From assembly GCA_037147235.1 (NCBI GenBank), contig JBAWVO010000004.1, forward strand, positions 1-54,338: a stretch of DNA of 54,338 nt. Reading direction: 5' to 3'. The DNA is from JANXQG01 sp037147235 (GTDB lineage: Bacteria; Planctomycetota; Planctomycetia; Pirellulales; Thermoguttaceae). The notes beneath the pieces are model-generated. The model worked only from the letters and a program-made list of their open reading frames with translations, was not told the origin of the DNA and searched no databases. This document shows, one piece after another, positions 8,247-16,213 of this stretch. A program made the translations under genes and the position numbers. Within the stretch, counting starts at the first letter, position 1. Each line of letters opens with the position of its first letter.

Positions 8247-9422
8247 CTATTTTTTAGCCCAGCGACGGAGAACTTCGATGGCAGCTTCCCGAAAGAACTT
8301 TTCGCTCGGCTGCTCTTTGGTCGCCTGGGCCAGCAGTCGCACGGCATCCTCATAGCGGCCGCTGCGACAGAGATGTTCGCTCCACTGGCGTAAAAGCTGT
8401 ATGTAGTTGGATCGAAAGGCTTCGTAGCTGGCATCGGTCGCCAGGCCCAGGCGAAGCAACTCGGCCGCCTTTTCATATTCGCCCGATGTGCCCAGGTCGA
8501 TGGCCCAGTTATTGATCGTGGCGAGAAAATTGCCTTTGGCGGTTGCGTTTTCCGGATCGAGCCGCACGGCTTTGGCATTGGCCGCAGCCGCATCGGCAAA
8601 GTGTTTTTCCGCCAGCAGATCGACGCCGCGGTTGTAATAGATCGTCGCCACCAACTCCACCTCCGAGACCTGTCGCAATGATCGCCGGTCATTCGCCGCA
8701 TTGCGGGCCAGTGATTGTTTGGCCAGTTCGGCCTGGGCCATGGTCTCTTGTTCCGGTAGCGTTAGGTTGCCAGCCTGCCGGGAAGTTGCCTCACTCGGCC
8801 TGTCGAGCAGCGTAAACCACCGCGGGCAAGTCGTCTCGAGGTCGAGCGTTTCCTCGGGCAATTCCAGCCGGCTCATTGCGTGACCCGGAAGCTCCAATCC
8901 CACGGCCTTCAGTTGGAATCGATCGGCCAAGCAGTTGAATAGCACCGACGCAGTGACGCAATTGAAACGGCCGTGGTCGAGGGTCTGACGCAAATCGCTC
9001 GCTTGCAAGTTGTAGCCGCCGCGAAGGATCGACTGATGCAGGAAAGTGAACACGGCCTGCGCCTGTTTACGGGGCGTGCCGCAGACCTTGCCGGATCGTC
9101 GCAAGGATTCAACGAGCGCGTCAAACCGCTTGCAGTAACGACGCAGTTCGCCTTGGCGATCGACTCCGCCGGCGATCAGTCCGGCCTCCAGCAGTGAGAA
9201 CTCGCCGAAACGGCCATCGTGGATCTGATCGAACAGTCGCTGCTCCAACTCAGAAAGATGCGGTGAGAGGATCTCCTCGCGCCCGGGCATTGCGATCCGC
9301 TCAGCGACAACGGAGCCGGAGGTGCTGGTAGCCTGCTCCGTCGCGCCGACCTGGCTGGCAAGCAGGGCAATCGCAGGGAGCCACCCGAGGTTGAAAAAGC
9401 AGGATTCCTTATTCGGTCGCAT
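8247..9422 (-). CDS. Exported SirB1/transglutaminase-like protein with TPR repeats
   Basis: A signal peptide of about 25 residues follows the chosen ATG at 9422 (AGGCG about 8 nt upstream); the 25-residue upstream extension looks non-coding. The middle has a transglutaminase-like core: Cys in G-R-F-N-C-V-T-A-S, then His in L-P-G-H-A-M-S-R-L, as in SirB1-type domains. The last 150 residues contain at least three TPR-like helical pairs (Y-Y-N-R-G-V-D-L-L-A-E-K-H-F-A-D-A and similar). Such proteins are frequent in planctomycetes, but no biochemical role is established that I can name. It converges on nrfA with no shared regulation visible. Confidence 0.75.
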   Translation of the reverse strand: MRPNKESCFFNLGWLPAIALLASQVGATEQATSTSGSVVAERIAMPGREEILSPHLSELEQRLFDQIHDGRFGEFSLLEAGLIAGGVDRQGELRRYCKRFDALVESLRRSGKVCGTPRKQAQAVFTFLHQSILRGGYNLQASDLRQTLDHGRFNCVTASVLFNCLADRFQLKAVGLELPGHAMSRLELPEETLDLETTCPRWFTLLDRPSEATSRQAGNLTLPEQETMAQAELAKQSLARNAANDRRSLRQVSEVELVATIYYNRGVDLLAEKHFADAAAANAKAVRLDPENATAKGNFLATINNWAIDLGTSGEYEKAAELLRLGLATDASYEAFRSNYIQLLRQWSEHLCRSGRYEDAVRLLAQATKEQPSEKFFREAAIEVLRRWAKK

Positions 9423-10006
9423 CGTAACGCCTATCGTGAAGTTGCTAAGAATCCCGTTTGCGGCAGCTTGTCGGCTGGCGGAACTTTGAACAATCACGTC
9501 AACTCTACGTTGCGAAATGACCCCACGTCAACTATTGGCTCATTCGGATCCTGAAAACGGAATGCGAATAATTGTCTACGTCTGCAGCTAGCCGGAAGAT
9601 TCCAACAATTTGACTACACCTGCTGCGCAGTCGCGACACACATGGTAAGCGAGCGCAGTTCTTTGAAATCATCGCTTGCCCACCGCATGGGGTATTCGGA
9701 ACATTTGCTGCAATCGGCAGAATCGCGCAACGTCATGGCAAATAAGGGGTTTTGTCAATAGACATCCGTTGAGATGAAATTTTGTCACGGCTGAATAAAT
9801 TTTGGCACGACGTTTGCTACCCACCTCGTACGTCTGAGGCACTCCGTCGAAGCCCTCGCCATGCAGCAGGAAGGATTTCTGCGGCACGATCCAATGAAAA
9901 TGGTTGTAATACGCTGGAAAAAGAGGTTTTGACTCTGCTATACCAGATCCGAGGACGAATTTTCGCCTTCGGCCTGAACACTTTCGCAGACGGATACGTA
10001 TCAGAA
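9423..10006. other. Regulatory gap with sigma-54 promoter and leader
   Basis: The 584-bp gap between the divergent TPR gene and the ECF sigma gene holds a sigma-54 motif at 9803-9818. Two near copies of A-A-A-T-T-T-T-G-(T/G)-C-A-C-G lie at 9777 and 9799, the second being the promoter itself. GTC-AATA-GAC near 9755 is a weak palindrome. The predicted leader (9829-10006) is about 178 nt. Open frames here have no coding look on either strand. Confidence 0.5.
9803..9818 (+). promoter_or_regulatory. Sigma-54 (RpoN) -24/-12 promoter
   Basis: TGGCAC-GACGT-TTGCT matches the TGGCAC-N5-TTGCW consensus at every fixed base, with the required 10 nt between the GG and GC doublets. It predicts a start near 9829, reading toward the ECF sigma factor gene. 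It would need a bacterial enhancer-binding protein, none of which is in the window. Confidence 0.75.
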
Positions 10007-10654
10007 ATGAACGGCATAATTGAACAGGATGCTCCGAAGTTGACGGAACGCTTGGTCTCGGTGGTTTTGAGCGACGAAGAGTTGCTCGTGGAATACCGTG
10101 ACCACGGAAACCGGCCGGCATTTGAAGAGTTGGTCCACCGGTATGAAAAGGAGCTGTACGGGTATCTACGGAATTACCTCGGTGACTCCGAGATGGCCGA
10201 AGACGTTTTTCAGCAGACCTTCCTACAGATCTATTTGAAGTGCGATCAGTTCGAGCCTGAGCGGAAACTCCGCCCTTGGCTCTACGCGGTCGCCACGAAT
10301 CAGGCCATCGATCATCAGCGGCGTTGTGGCCGCCATCGGATGGCGAGCCTTGACCGACAGATGGGCAAGAATGAGAATTCCGATACGGGTGCTTTTATCG
10401 AGCTTTTCGACAGCCCTCAGCGGGGACCGGTCGAGGAGAGCGAGATTCACGAGCAGGCCGAGGAAATTCGCCGTGCCGTTAACGACTTACCGGAGCAGAC
10501 GAGGCAAGTGGTTCTTTTAGTATATTTTCAGGGTCTGAAGTATCGCGAGGCGGCTCATGCCCTGGGCATTCCCGTGGGAACCGTCAAGAGCCGGATTCAC
10601 GGAGCGATCCAGAAACTGGGCGAAGTCCTGACCCTTGCCCACAAATTGCAATGA
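10007..10654 (+). CDS. ECF-type RNA polymerase sigma factor
   Basis: Sigma-70 family protein with regions 2 and 4 only. Region 2 reads F-E-E-L-V-H-R-Y-E-K-E-L-Y-G-Y-L and D-V-F-Q-Q-T-F-L-Q-I-Y; region 4 is the helix-turn-helix K-Y-R-E-A-A-H-A-L-G-I-P-V-G-T-V-K-S-R. I take ATG 10007 (215 residues); upstream in-frame codons back to 9782 cross the sigma-54 promoter and do not look like protein. No strong ribosome site precedes this ATG, so the start is uncertain. The next gene is an anti-sigma-like membrane protein 42 bp downstream. It is probably transcribed from the sigma-54 promoter at 9803, giving a two-sigma cascade. Confidence 0.92.
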   Translation: MNGIIEQDAPKLTERLVSVVLSDEELLVEYRDHGNRPAFEELVHRYEKELYGYLRNYLGDSEMAEDVFQQTFLQIYLKCDQFEPERKLRPWLYAVATNQAIDHQRRCGRHRMASLDRQMGKNENSDTGAFIELFDSPQRGPVEESEIHEQAEEIRRAVNDLPEQTRQVVLLVYFQGLKYREAAHALGIPVGTVKSRIHGAIQKLGEVLTLAHKLQ

Positions 10655-10696
10655 TTCGTACTCGTGACGGACTGTGTTCTTGACTGACTGTGTATT

Positions 10697-11329
10697 ATGG
10701 CGGATCGGGTTCGACAACACGTCTTGGATTACTTGCTGGGAGCCTTGGATGACTCGGAAATGGAGGCCGTCAAGGCTCGCTTGGAGTCGGATCCGGTCTA
10801 CCGACGGGCGATGTATTTGGCGAAAGGCAATATGGCCCGGTTTGGAAATCTAATGCGAGCAGGGGGAATGAGGCGAGATATAGTCCCTCCGCCACGGCTT
10901 GCTGAGCGAACTTGCGAGTTCTTGTTCACCCGACGACTGCGTTTCGCCTTGCGTTCGCGATCAAGCACTCCCCTGTCTGGTACAACGCGTTCCCGCAGCC
11001 GTTTGAACTTGGCCGATCTGGGGGTAGCCGTCGCGATTTTTGTGATCGCGGGTTTTTTGGTCCTTCCGGCCATCCACGATACGCGATTTGCCATCATGGC
11101 CGATGTTCCTTCCGTCAATCGTCCCAGCTATCCGAGCGCAAATCAGGGCGAACTTGGGCAGGACGTGCTGCTTGAGGAATTGCCCATTGAATCCTGTTCC
11201 ACGATTCGGCTGGGCAACGACGCCATCGATTCAAAAGATAATCACGAAGTCCGCCCCGGTCTGCACCGCGTCGCCGACGTGATTGCCTCCCACGGCACCG
11301 CCACCGTGGTCTGCATTCGCATGCCGTAA
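10697..11329 (+). CDS. Anti-sigma-factor-like membrane protein
   Basis: The 210-residue protein starts with an acidic helical segment, H-V-L-D-Y-L-L-G-A-L-D-D-S-E-M-E-A-V, which resembles the sigma-binding head of ECF anti-sigma factors (no HxxxCxxC zinc motif). One membrane helix lies at about residues 105-130 (V-A-V-A-I-F-V-I-A-G-F-L-V-L), followed by a short outside domain of about 80 residues. The order ECF sigma then single-pass protein with cytoplasmic head is the standard anti-sigma arrangement. The outside domain has no motif I recognise, so the signal is unknown. Function is inferred from context and topology. Confidence 0.7.
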   Translation: MADRVRQHVLDYLLGALDDSEMEAVKARLESDPVYRRAMYLAKGNMARFGNLMRAGGMRRDIVPPPRLAERTCEFLFTRRLRFALRSRSSTPLSGTTRSRSRLNLADLGVAVAIFVIAGFLVLPAIHDTRFAIMADVPSVNRPSYPSANQGELGQDVLLEELPIESCSTIRLGNDAIDSKDNHEVRPGLHRVADVIASHGTATVVCIRMP

Positions 11330-11547
11330 CGGTTCACTGCCGCATCGCTGCACCGAGGTTCTACCTCGATGGGCGGGAATTTGGAAAAATTCGGCAGGAG
11401 AAACCGCCTGCTGACTTATTCCTCATCCCTGGAACACGCGCTGCCGAAATCAACCTATGGGTCGCTAGATCTCTAACGATGCATTGCACACTACGCAAAG
11501 CCCTTATTTCACCAAGATCCATAAACACAAAACAGGAAGAGTGGGTT
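11330..11547. other. Spacer before the ExeA-like ATPase gene
   Basis: No gene or clear terminator was seen. AGGAAGA at 11534-11540 is the ribosome site of the following gene. Confidence 0.3.
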
Positions 11548-13281
11548 ATGTACGAGACCTACTTCAACCTTACTGAGCGGCCGTTCGCTTCGATACCGCG
11601 AATTGGTCACTACTACCCGGCTGCCGTGATCGACGCTGCGCGCAATACTCTGACTCGCTGCGTGGACCGCGGCGAGGGGGTGGCGATGGTCATTGGGCCT
11701 CCCGGCACGGGCAAGTCGCTGCTGTGCCAAGTCCTGGCCGAGCAGTTTCAGAAGACGTTCCAGGTGGCCCTGCTGGCGAGTACGCATATCGATACGCGGC
11801 GTTCGCTCTTGCAGGCAATCCTCTACGAATTGAGCCGGCCCTATCGTGGCATGGATGAGGGTGAGTTGCGTCTGTCACTGATTGATTACATCACCTTGAG
11901 CGATGATTGCAACGGCGGTGTTGTGCTGCTGGTTGACGAAGCCCATCATCTGCCGCTACGGCTGCTGGATGAGATCCGCTCGCTGACTAATCTTACACGC
12001 AACCTACAGCCAGCGGTGCGCATGGTACTGGCCGGTGGTCATGTGTTGGAGGAGCGTTTTGCCAGCCCTAAACTGGAATCGTTCAGTCAGCGAATTTCTG
12101 CCCGTTGTTATTTGGAAGCTTTTCAACGGAGCGAAACCGAAGCCTACATTCAGACTCGCCTTTCGGCCTGCGGTGGTCGGGGTACCAATATCTTTCCGGC
12201 CGAGACCTGCCAAATGGTTCATAAAGCGACCGATGGCGTGCCGCGGCTGATCAATCAGGTGTGCGATCACGTGTTGTTGCTGGCCTACACGGCCGGCATC
12301 GGGCGGATCGAACCGGCCCATGTCGAGGAAGCCTGGGCCGACTTGCAACAGTTGCCGACCCCGTGGAACGCTCAGGCCGCGCCAACGGGCGACAGCGTGA
12401 TCGAATTCGGCGGTCTGGACGACAGCCCCTTGGAATTGCCTCCCATCACGGGTGAGATCGCAGCCTCCGAGGAAACTATACTGTCCGCGGTTGAGATTGT
12501 CCCAATTCATACCAGCCCGAAGCGCAATCGCGGCAACGACTTAGCAACCTCGCTTCGGGCTAGTGTCAGTCTCAACCGCGAGCAGTATAGCCTGACCGAG
12601 GGAACCAGCCCGGCTGAGGGAACCAGCCAGGCGGAGGCACCCATCTTGCAGACTACGCTGGTCGCCGAGACGATGGAAGACCCAGAGACATTCCAACAGC
12701 TTCGCCACATCGAGCAGTTATTGACCGACGTGCAGGCCGAACTCCTGCCTGGCACCCAAGCGAGACGCCTATGCTACGAGCAGTTGTTGGCCGACGAGCA
12801 GGCCGAATTCCAGCCGATGGCGGCGATTGGACCGGAGGTTGAGTTGGTGTTTGAAACACCGCACCCGTTTACAGAGACCTTCGAGGAAGAAGAAGTAATT
12901 ACCGATCGCTATGTTGCTAGGATTTCGCCGTTCGCGCCGACTCCGCCGGCTGCGGAGCCTGCCGAGTGCGTTGCGGTTGCTGCCTCGGCCAACGAGGCTG
13001 AGCCTGTGAGTACAAGCGAAATTTGCGAGGAACCGCTGATCCCCATGCGTATCGATCAGGCTGGAAAGCCTGACGTGCATCGCGAGGAACCGCAGTCGGA
13101 AACGATCCCCATGCCGCATGATCGCAAGATGGCCTGGAAGGATGCGCTGGAATCGGAAGTGGCCGCCATCACGGTCGCGGCCGTCACCGAGGAGCCGTCG
13201 CCACGGCCCACGCGATCGGTCGTGCCGCCACCGCGACAGGAGTTCGGCCGCTTGTTTGCCAAGTTGCGACGGGGACTGTAA
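11548..13281 (+). CDS. ExeA/XrtA-associated-type AAA ATPase
   Basis: The start is ATG 11548 with AGGAAGA 7 nt upstream; the protein opens M-Y-E-T-Y-F-N-L-T-E-R-P-F, the typical ExeA-family beginning. The ATPase domain (about residues 1-275) has Walker A G-P-P-G-T-G-K-S and Walker B V-L-L-V-D-E-A-H-H. ExeA ATPases serve type II secretion, and close relatives sit in exosortase/exopolysaccharide loci beside a CpsD-like kinase, as here. The remaining 300 residues are acidic and low complexity. They include a tandem A-E-G-T-S repeat near 12600 and a piece coded by dispersed repeat family C at 13056-13076 (Q-A-G-K-P-D-V-H). No peptidoglycan-binding domain or membrane helix is seen. Confidence 0.85.
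   Translation: MYETYFNLTERPFASIPRIGHYYPAAVIDAARNTLTRCVDRGEGVAMVIGPPGTGKSLLCQVLAEQFQKTFQVALLASTHIDTRRSLLQAILYELSRPYRGMDEGELRLSLIDYITLSDDCNGGVVLLVDEAHHLPLRLLDEIRSLTNLTRNLQPAVRMVLAGGHVLEERFASPKLESFSQRISARCYLEAFQRSETEAYIQTRLSACGGRGTNIFPAETCQMVHKATDGVPRLINQVCDHVLLLAYTAGIGRIEPAHVEEAWADLQQLPTPWNAQAAPTGDSVIEFGGLDDSPLELPPITGEIAASEETILSAVEIVPIHTSPKRNRGNDLATSLRASVSLNREQYSLTEGTSPAEGTSQAEAPILQTTLVAETMEDPETFQQLRHIEQLLTDVQAELLPGTQARRLCYEQLLADEQAEFQPMAAIGPEVELVFETPHPFTETFEEEEVITDRYVARISPFAPTPPAAEPAECVAVAASANEAEPVSTSEICEEPLIPMRIDQAGKPDVHREEPQSETIPMPHDRKMAWKDALESEVAAITVAAVTEEPSPRPTRSVVPPPRQEFGRLFAKLRRGL
13056..13076. repeat. Dispersed repeat family C, copy inside a coding region
   Basis: The palindromic element TCAGGCTGGAAAGCCTGACG plus T (stem TCAGGCT/AGCCTGA) is identical to 52407-52427. 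Here it is read in frame within the low-complexity tail of the ATPase gene and is flanked by the short direct repeat GCGAGGAACCGC. Confidence 0.8.
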
Positions 13282-13311
13282 GAGGCTGTCTGGAAAACCG
13301 AAATCCAGGTT

Positions 13312-13333
13312 CCCTCTCCCAAAAGGGAGAGGG
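13312..13333. terminator. CCCTCTCCC hairpin between the two ATPase genes
   Basis: CCCTCTCCC-AAAA-GGGAGAGGG is a perfect 9-bp stem with a 4-base loop. There is no T-run, so it may attenuate or stabilise mRNA rather than terminate. Related hairpins occur at 22981-22999 and 28500-28514. Confidence 0.55.
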
Positions 13334-13354
13334 GGGTTCTAAGGAAAGGTTAGC

Positions 13355-14215
13355 ATGAGCCTGATGCTCAATGCCTTGAAGCAGATCGAAGCCAAGCAAA
13401 CGCCCCGCCTTGCGCGGAAAGCCGCTGTGCTGATCGAACTTCCGCCCGCACTGCCAGCCGATGTCCTGCCAAGCATCCCTCTTAAAGACTCTCCACCGCT
13501 GGAGCCGGTCTCGCTGGAGGCGGCGATGGATCAACTCCAAGCCTTTGTCTCCGAGGCGGACTTGCTTTACGACGCCGCACCCGAGATCGACGTCGATGAA
13601 AGCGAAATACCGGTTATCGCGCCGGTCGCCTCCGATCCCTACACCGCGACGGCTCAACAGATTCTCCGGCAGTTGCCCCAGGATCGTTCGCAAGTGCTGT
13701 TGTTCACCAGTCCGGCCGATGGCCAGGGCAAGACGATGACGTTAGCCCGACTGGCACCACGGTTGGCCCAGGGCATGGAAGGCAACCTGCTGGTGGTGGA
13801 TGCCAACTTTCGCAATCCTGATATGGCCCACTGGCTGGCGGTGGCACCAACTTGGCGTTTACCGGAGGTCCTTGCTAGCGCGGCCGACTGGGCCACGGCC
13901 GTGCAAACGACTGCCCACGAGCGTGTGAGCCTTCTGCCGGGCGGGACCGATTCGCTGGACCGAGGTTCTGGGCGGAGTGTTCAAGGCATGAGCCATTTGC
14001 TCCGCGATCTTGCCCGCCATTATGACTTAGTGGTCGTCGACGCATCTTCGCTAGCGCATCGCGGCACGGTTCAACTTGCCGCCGTCTGCGACGCCACCTA
14101 TCTTGTCGTGCGGTTGGGTGAAAGAAGTCCACGGATGCTTCGCGAAGCGGCCCAGGTCGTGCAACGCAATGGTGGCCGCCTGTTGGGGTGCATAGCCATT
14201 GATGCCGTGGCGTGA
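13355..14215 (+). CDS. CpsD/BY-kinase-like P-loop ATPase
   Basis: The 286-residue protein has a P-loop domain of the ParA/BY-kinase type: Walker A S-P-A-D-G-Q-G-K-T-M-T at about residue 120, Walker A-prime L-L-V-V-D-A-N, and Walker B L-V-V-V-D-A-S. Family members regulate polysaccharide export by tyrosine phosphorylation of a C-terminal Tyr cluster. This protein ends without such a cluster and has no membrane part, so kinase activity is doubtful. The N-terminus (M-S-L-M-L-N-A-L-K-Q-I-E) is a helical tag. GGAAAGG lies just upstream of the ATG. Pairing with an ExeA-type ATPase mirrors exosortase/EPS loci, although no Wzz, exosortase or glycosyltransferase is adjacent. Confidence 0.8.
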   Translation: MSLMLNALKQIEAKQTPRLARKAAVLIELPPALPADVLPSIPLKDSPPLEPVSLEAAMDQLQAFVSEADLLYDAAPEIDVDESEIPVIAPVASDPYTATAQQILRQLPQDRSQVLLFTSPADGQGKTMTLARLAPRLAQGMEGNLLVVDANFRNPDMAHWLAVAPTWRLPEVLASAADWATAVQTTAHERVSLLPGGTDSLDRGSGRSVQGMSHLLRDLARHYDLVVVDASSLAHRGTVQLAAVCDATYLVVRLGERSPRMLREAAQVVQRNGGRLLGCIAIDAVA

Positions 14216-14465
14216 ATATTCGTACTTAAGGATAACGTAGATAAGGAGATACGTTCTTCCTCTTCTTCTATGCCTAATTGAAGCTTGGCCTGGGTACCCA
14301 GTCTTCCCATGTATTTCCGGCAGGCATTTTGATATGAGTGCCCCTCGTTTGGCTGCAAGCATTGCTATCAGCCTCGTTTTCACCGCGATCTTCAGCGTCG
14401 GGTTTTTCCTATCAATTGGCGGCCTTGGCTGCAAAGGCTGGCGGGAGTGTCAAATAGTCGATCAG

Positions 14466-14500
14466 TCAAGAAAAACCACCGGTTTTCTGACTTTTTTACC
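14466..14500 (+). terminator. Possible intrinsic terminator
   Basis: The stem GAAAAACC/GGTTTTC with loop ACC is followed within five bases by TTTTTT. It lies 250 bp after the CpsD-like gene. The stem is AT-rich and weak. Confidence 0.4.
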
Positions 14501-14654
14501 GCGGCCGTTCCGCTTCGCTGCGGAGGATGGGGTGACCGACGCAGGTTACGATGGGAAGATAGGCAGCAATTTGCTCCAAGAAAGGGGGGTTGTGAGAAGA
14601 CCAGCCATCTGCCGCACAAAAAAACCGGCTTCCACCAGGCGGCGAGCCCCGCAA

Positions 14655-14780
14655 TCATGCCCCCCCCGCCAGCAACAGCACCAACGTGGCCGGCTCGGGA
14701 ACGGGTGCGCCCCCAGCCGACGGCGATCGCCGCCTGGAACTGCGAAAGCTTCTTCTCGGCCTTCTCGGGGGCGACCTGGT
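14655..14780 (-). pseudogene. PEP-CTERM sorting-signal relic
   Basis: Read on the minus strand, 14714-14655 encodes G-G-A-P-V-P-E-P-A-T-L-V-L-L-L-A-G-G-A then a stop, an almost ideal PEP-CTERM signal. The frame on its upstream side (K-L-S-Q-F-Q-A-A-I-A-V-G-W-G) and on its downstream side (G-M-I-A-G-L-A-A-W-W-K) is a different one. It is shifted by one G near 14711-14714 and one in the G8 tract at 14660-14667, and the two shifts compensate. PEP-CTERM tails direct proteins to exosortases in bacteria that make EPS. Either a decayed gene or homopolymer sequencing errors would explain the pattern. I see no credible full-length N-terminus. Confidence 0.55.
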
Positions 14781-15181
14781 CTCGTGCCACTGCCGGATGC
14801 GGACTCCGGCGGCCTGGAGCGGAGAGAACTCCTTTCACACGACATTCTGGTTTGCCCGGATCGAAATCTTCCGCATGCTCCCGCCGCCCTGGTTCCGGTT
14901 CGTCTATTCCGATGACGGCTGCGAGATGCTCCAGTGCGAGTGCCAGTTCTTCCGCGACCGCGCGCTGGCCGCCGGGTTCTCGGTCCAGTCCGGCGGCTGG
15001 TGCGGCCACGGTTGCGAAGCGAAGTGGTGCGGGTGAATCCCGGAACTGGCAGACGCTCGACGTCGTGACCCGGACCTTTTTGGACATCAACTTCGACGCC
15101 AAGACGTTCCACCACCACCATTACACCCGCCAGATCAAAGTGCCTCCGTTTGTCGAGATTGGTGGCGAGGTGGAACATTAG
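14740..15181 (+). pseudogene. Coding-like remnant, frameshifted, unknown family
   Basis: The plus-strand segment 14740-15036 has strong third-position GC and reads as protein (F-H-T-T-F-W-F-A-R-I-E-I-F-R-M-L-P-P-P-W-F-R-F-V), ending in a Cys/Trp-rich stretch and a TGA. Coding character resumes in another frame from about 15047 (D-V-V-T-R-T-F-L-D-I-N-F-D-A-K-T-F) to a TAG at 15181. A single frameshift near 15035-15045 would join them. It overlaps the PEP-CTERM relic on the opposite strand, so at most one can be a real former gene at any base. I do not recognise the family. Confidence 0.4.
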
Positions 15182-15425
15182 AACGAGCCGTTCGGATAAC
15201 CATTTCTATCTCGCCTTGAAACTGAATGGGCCACATTTTCGGTTAAGTGGCCAGAATCTCTAGGGAGTTTTTGGCCATCGACACGAGCACTTAGTACAGA
15301 CCACATATTGCTCAAATCGGACAAAAGCAAATATTGGCAACCACCTGTGGTACTTGCGGTCGCCCGTCTGGCGGGGTAATCTGGAGGGTGTAAAATGCCT
15401 TTCGCACCCGTTGGTACGCTCAGTC

Positions 15426-16031
15426 ATGACCTTGATCGGTACAGAAGAGTCTGGTTCCATCTCTTCTACGCTGCTTGAATGCGTGCGTTCCGGGCAGCCC
15501 GACGCCTGGCGACGGCTCGTTGCCCTTTATGGACCGGTCGTGTACCGTTGGTGCCGGCAGTTCGGCGTCGCGGCCGAGGACTCGGCCGACGTCGTACAAG
15601 AGGTCTTTGCTGCTGTCGCCGCTCATATACAAAGGTTTGAACGCCGTAAGCCCGAGGGTGGTTTCAGCGCCTGGCTACACGTTATTACTCATAATAAGGC
15701 ACGTGACCATTTTCGAGCAATTCAGGGACACCCGCAGGCCCAAGGTGGCACAGACGCCCAAATGCGGTTCTTGACCGTGTGTGAGCCGCTGGAGCTTACG
15801 TCACAGAGCAGGTCCGCGCCGCGCCAGAACGAATTCCTTCAGCGCGCAGTGGAGTTGACCCGAGCGGAGTTTGAGCCGAAAACATGGGAGGCTTTTTGGC
15901 GAACTATCGTCGAACAACAAAGCCCCCAAGAAGTCGCCGAGGAGCTGAAAACGCGGGTGACCGCCGTGTATCAAGCCAAGTATCGCGTGCTTCAACGCCT
16001 GCGGCAGCTCTTTGACGAGCTAACCGACTGA
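15426..16031 (+). CDS. ECF-type sigma factor (kinase-associated)
   Basis: Region 2 is W-R-R-L-V-A-L-Y-G-P-V-V-Y-R-W-C-R and D-S-A-D-V-V-Q-E-V-F-A-A-V; region 4 reads S-P-Q-E-V-A-E-E-L-K-T-R-V-T-A-V-Y-Q-A-K-Y-R-V-L. I take ATG 15426 (201 residues), since the 24 residues before it look non-coding. The next gene, 182 bp downstream, is a Ser/Thr kinase with a zinc-finger anti-sigma-like head. This pairing is a known planctomycete arrangement in which kinase and sigma factor form one signalling unit. The regulon is not visible; the lipoprotein genes that follow are candidates. Confidence 0.9.
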   Translation: MTLIGTEESGSISSTLLECVRSGQPDAWRRLVALYGPVVYRWCRQFGVAAEDSADVVQEVFAAVAAHIQRFERRKPEGGFSAWLHVITHNKARDHFRAIQGHPQAQGGTDAQMRFLTVCEPLELTSQSRSAPRQNEFLQRAVELTRAEFEPKTWEAFWRTIVEQQSPQEVAEELKTRVTAVYQAKYRVLQRLRQLFDELTD

Positions 16032-16213
16032 CGGATGCCGCGCAAGTTGTTGCCCTGACGCATCTTACCGTCGCTGACGAGCAGCAAACGATGATCGCGG
16101 CGAAAAGTCGTGTTAAATGTTTCCGTTAGAACTCTTAGAGGAATGTCGGGGCGGATACTGCGCTCACCGCATTTCAATGGTTCACGGTCTAGATCATTCG
16201 GAGGGGTTTCGCC

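Larger units (their letters stand above)
14216..15425. other. Decayed 1.2-kb region between operons
   Basis: No intact gene was accepted. At 14466-14500 there is a plus-strand hairpin (GAAAAACC-ACC-GGTTTTC) with a following T6, a plausible terminator for the operon ending at 14215. From 14655 to 15181 there are coding-like fragments on both strands, listed separately. The rest, up to the next sigma factor gene, shows nothing recognisable. Confidence 0.5.

Noticed and set aside
9669..10121. 150-codon minus-strand frame over the sigma-54 promoter
   Set aside because: No ribosome site, no motif, and it overlaps both a strong promoter motif and the ECF gene.
14334..14915. 193-codon plus-strand frame with a hydrophobic start
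   Set aside because: The hydrophobic segment is plausible, but the rest is Arg/Pro-rich noise that crosses the PEP-CTERM relic and a terminator-like hairpin.
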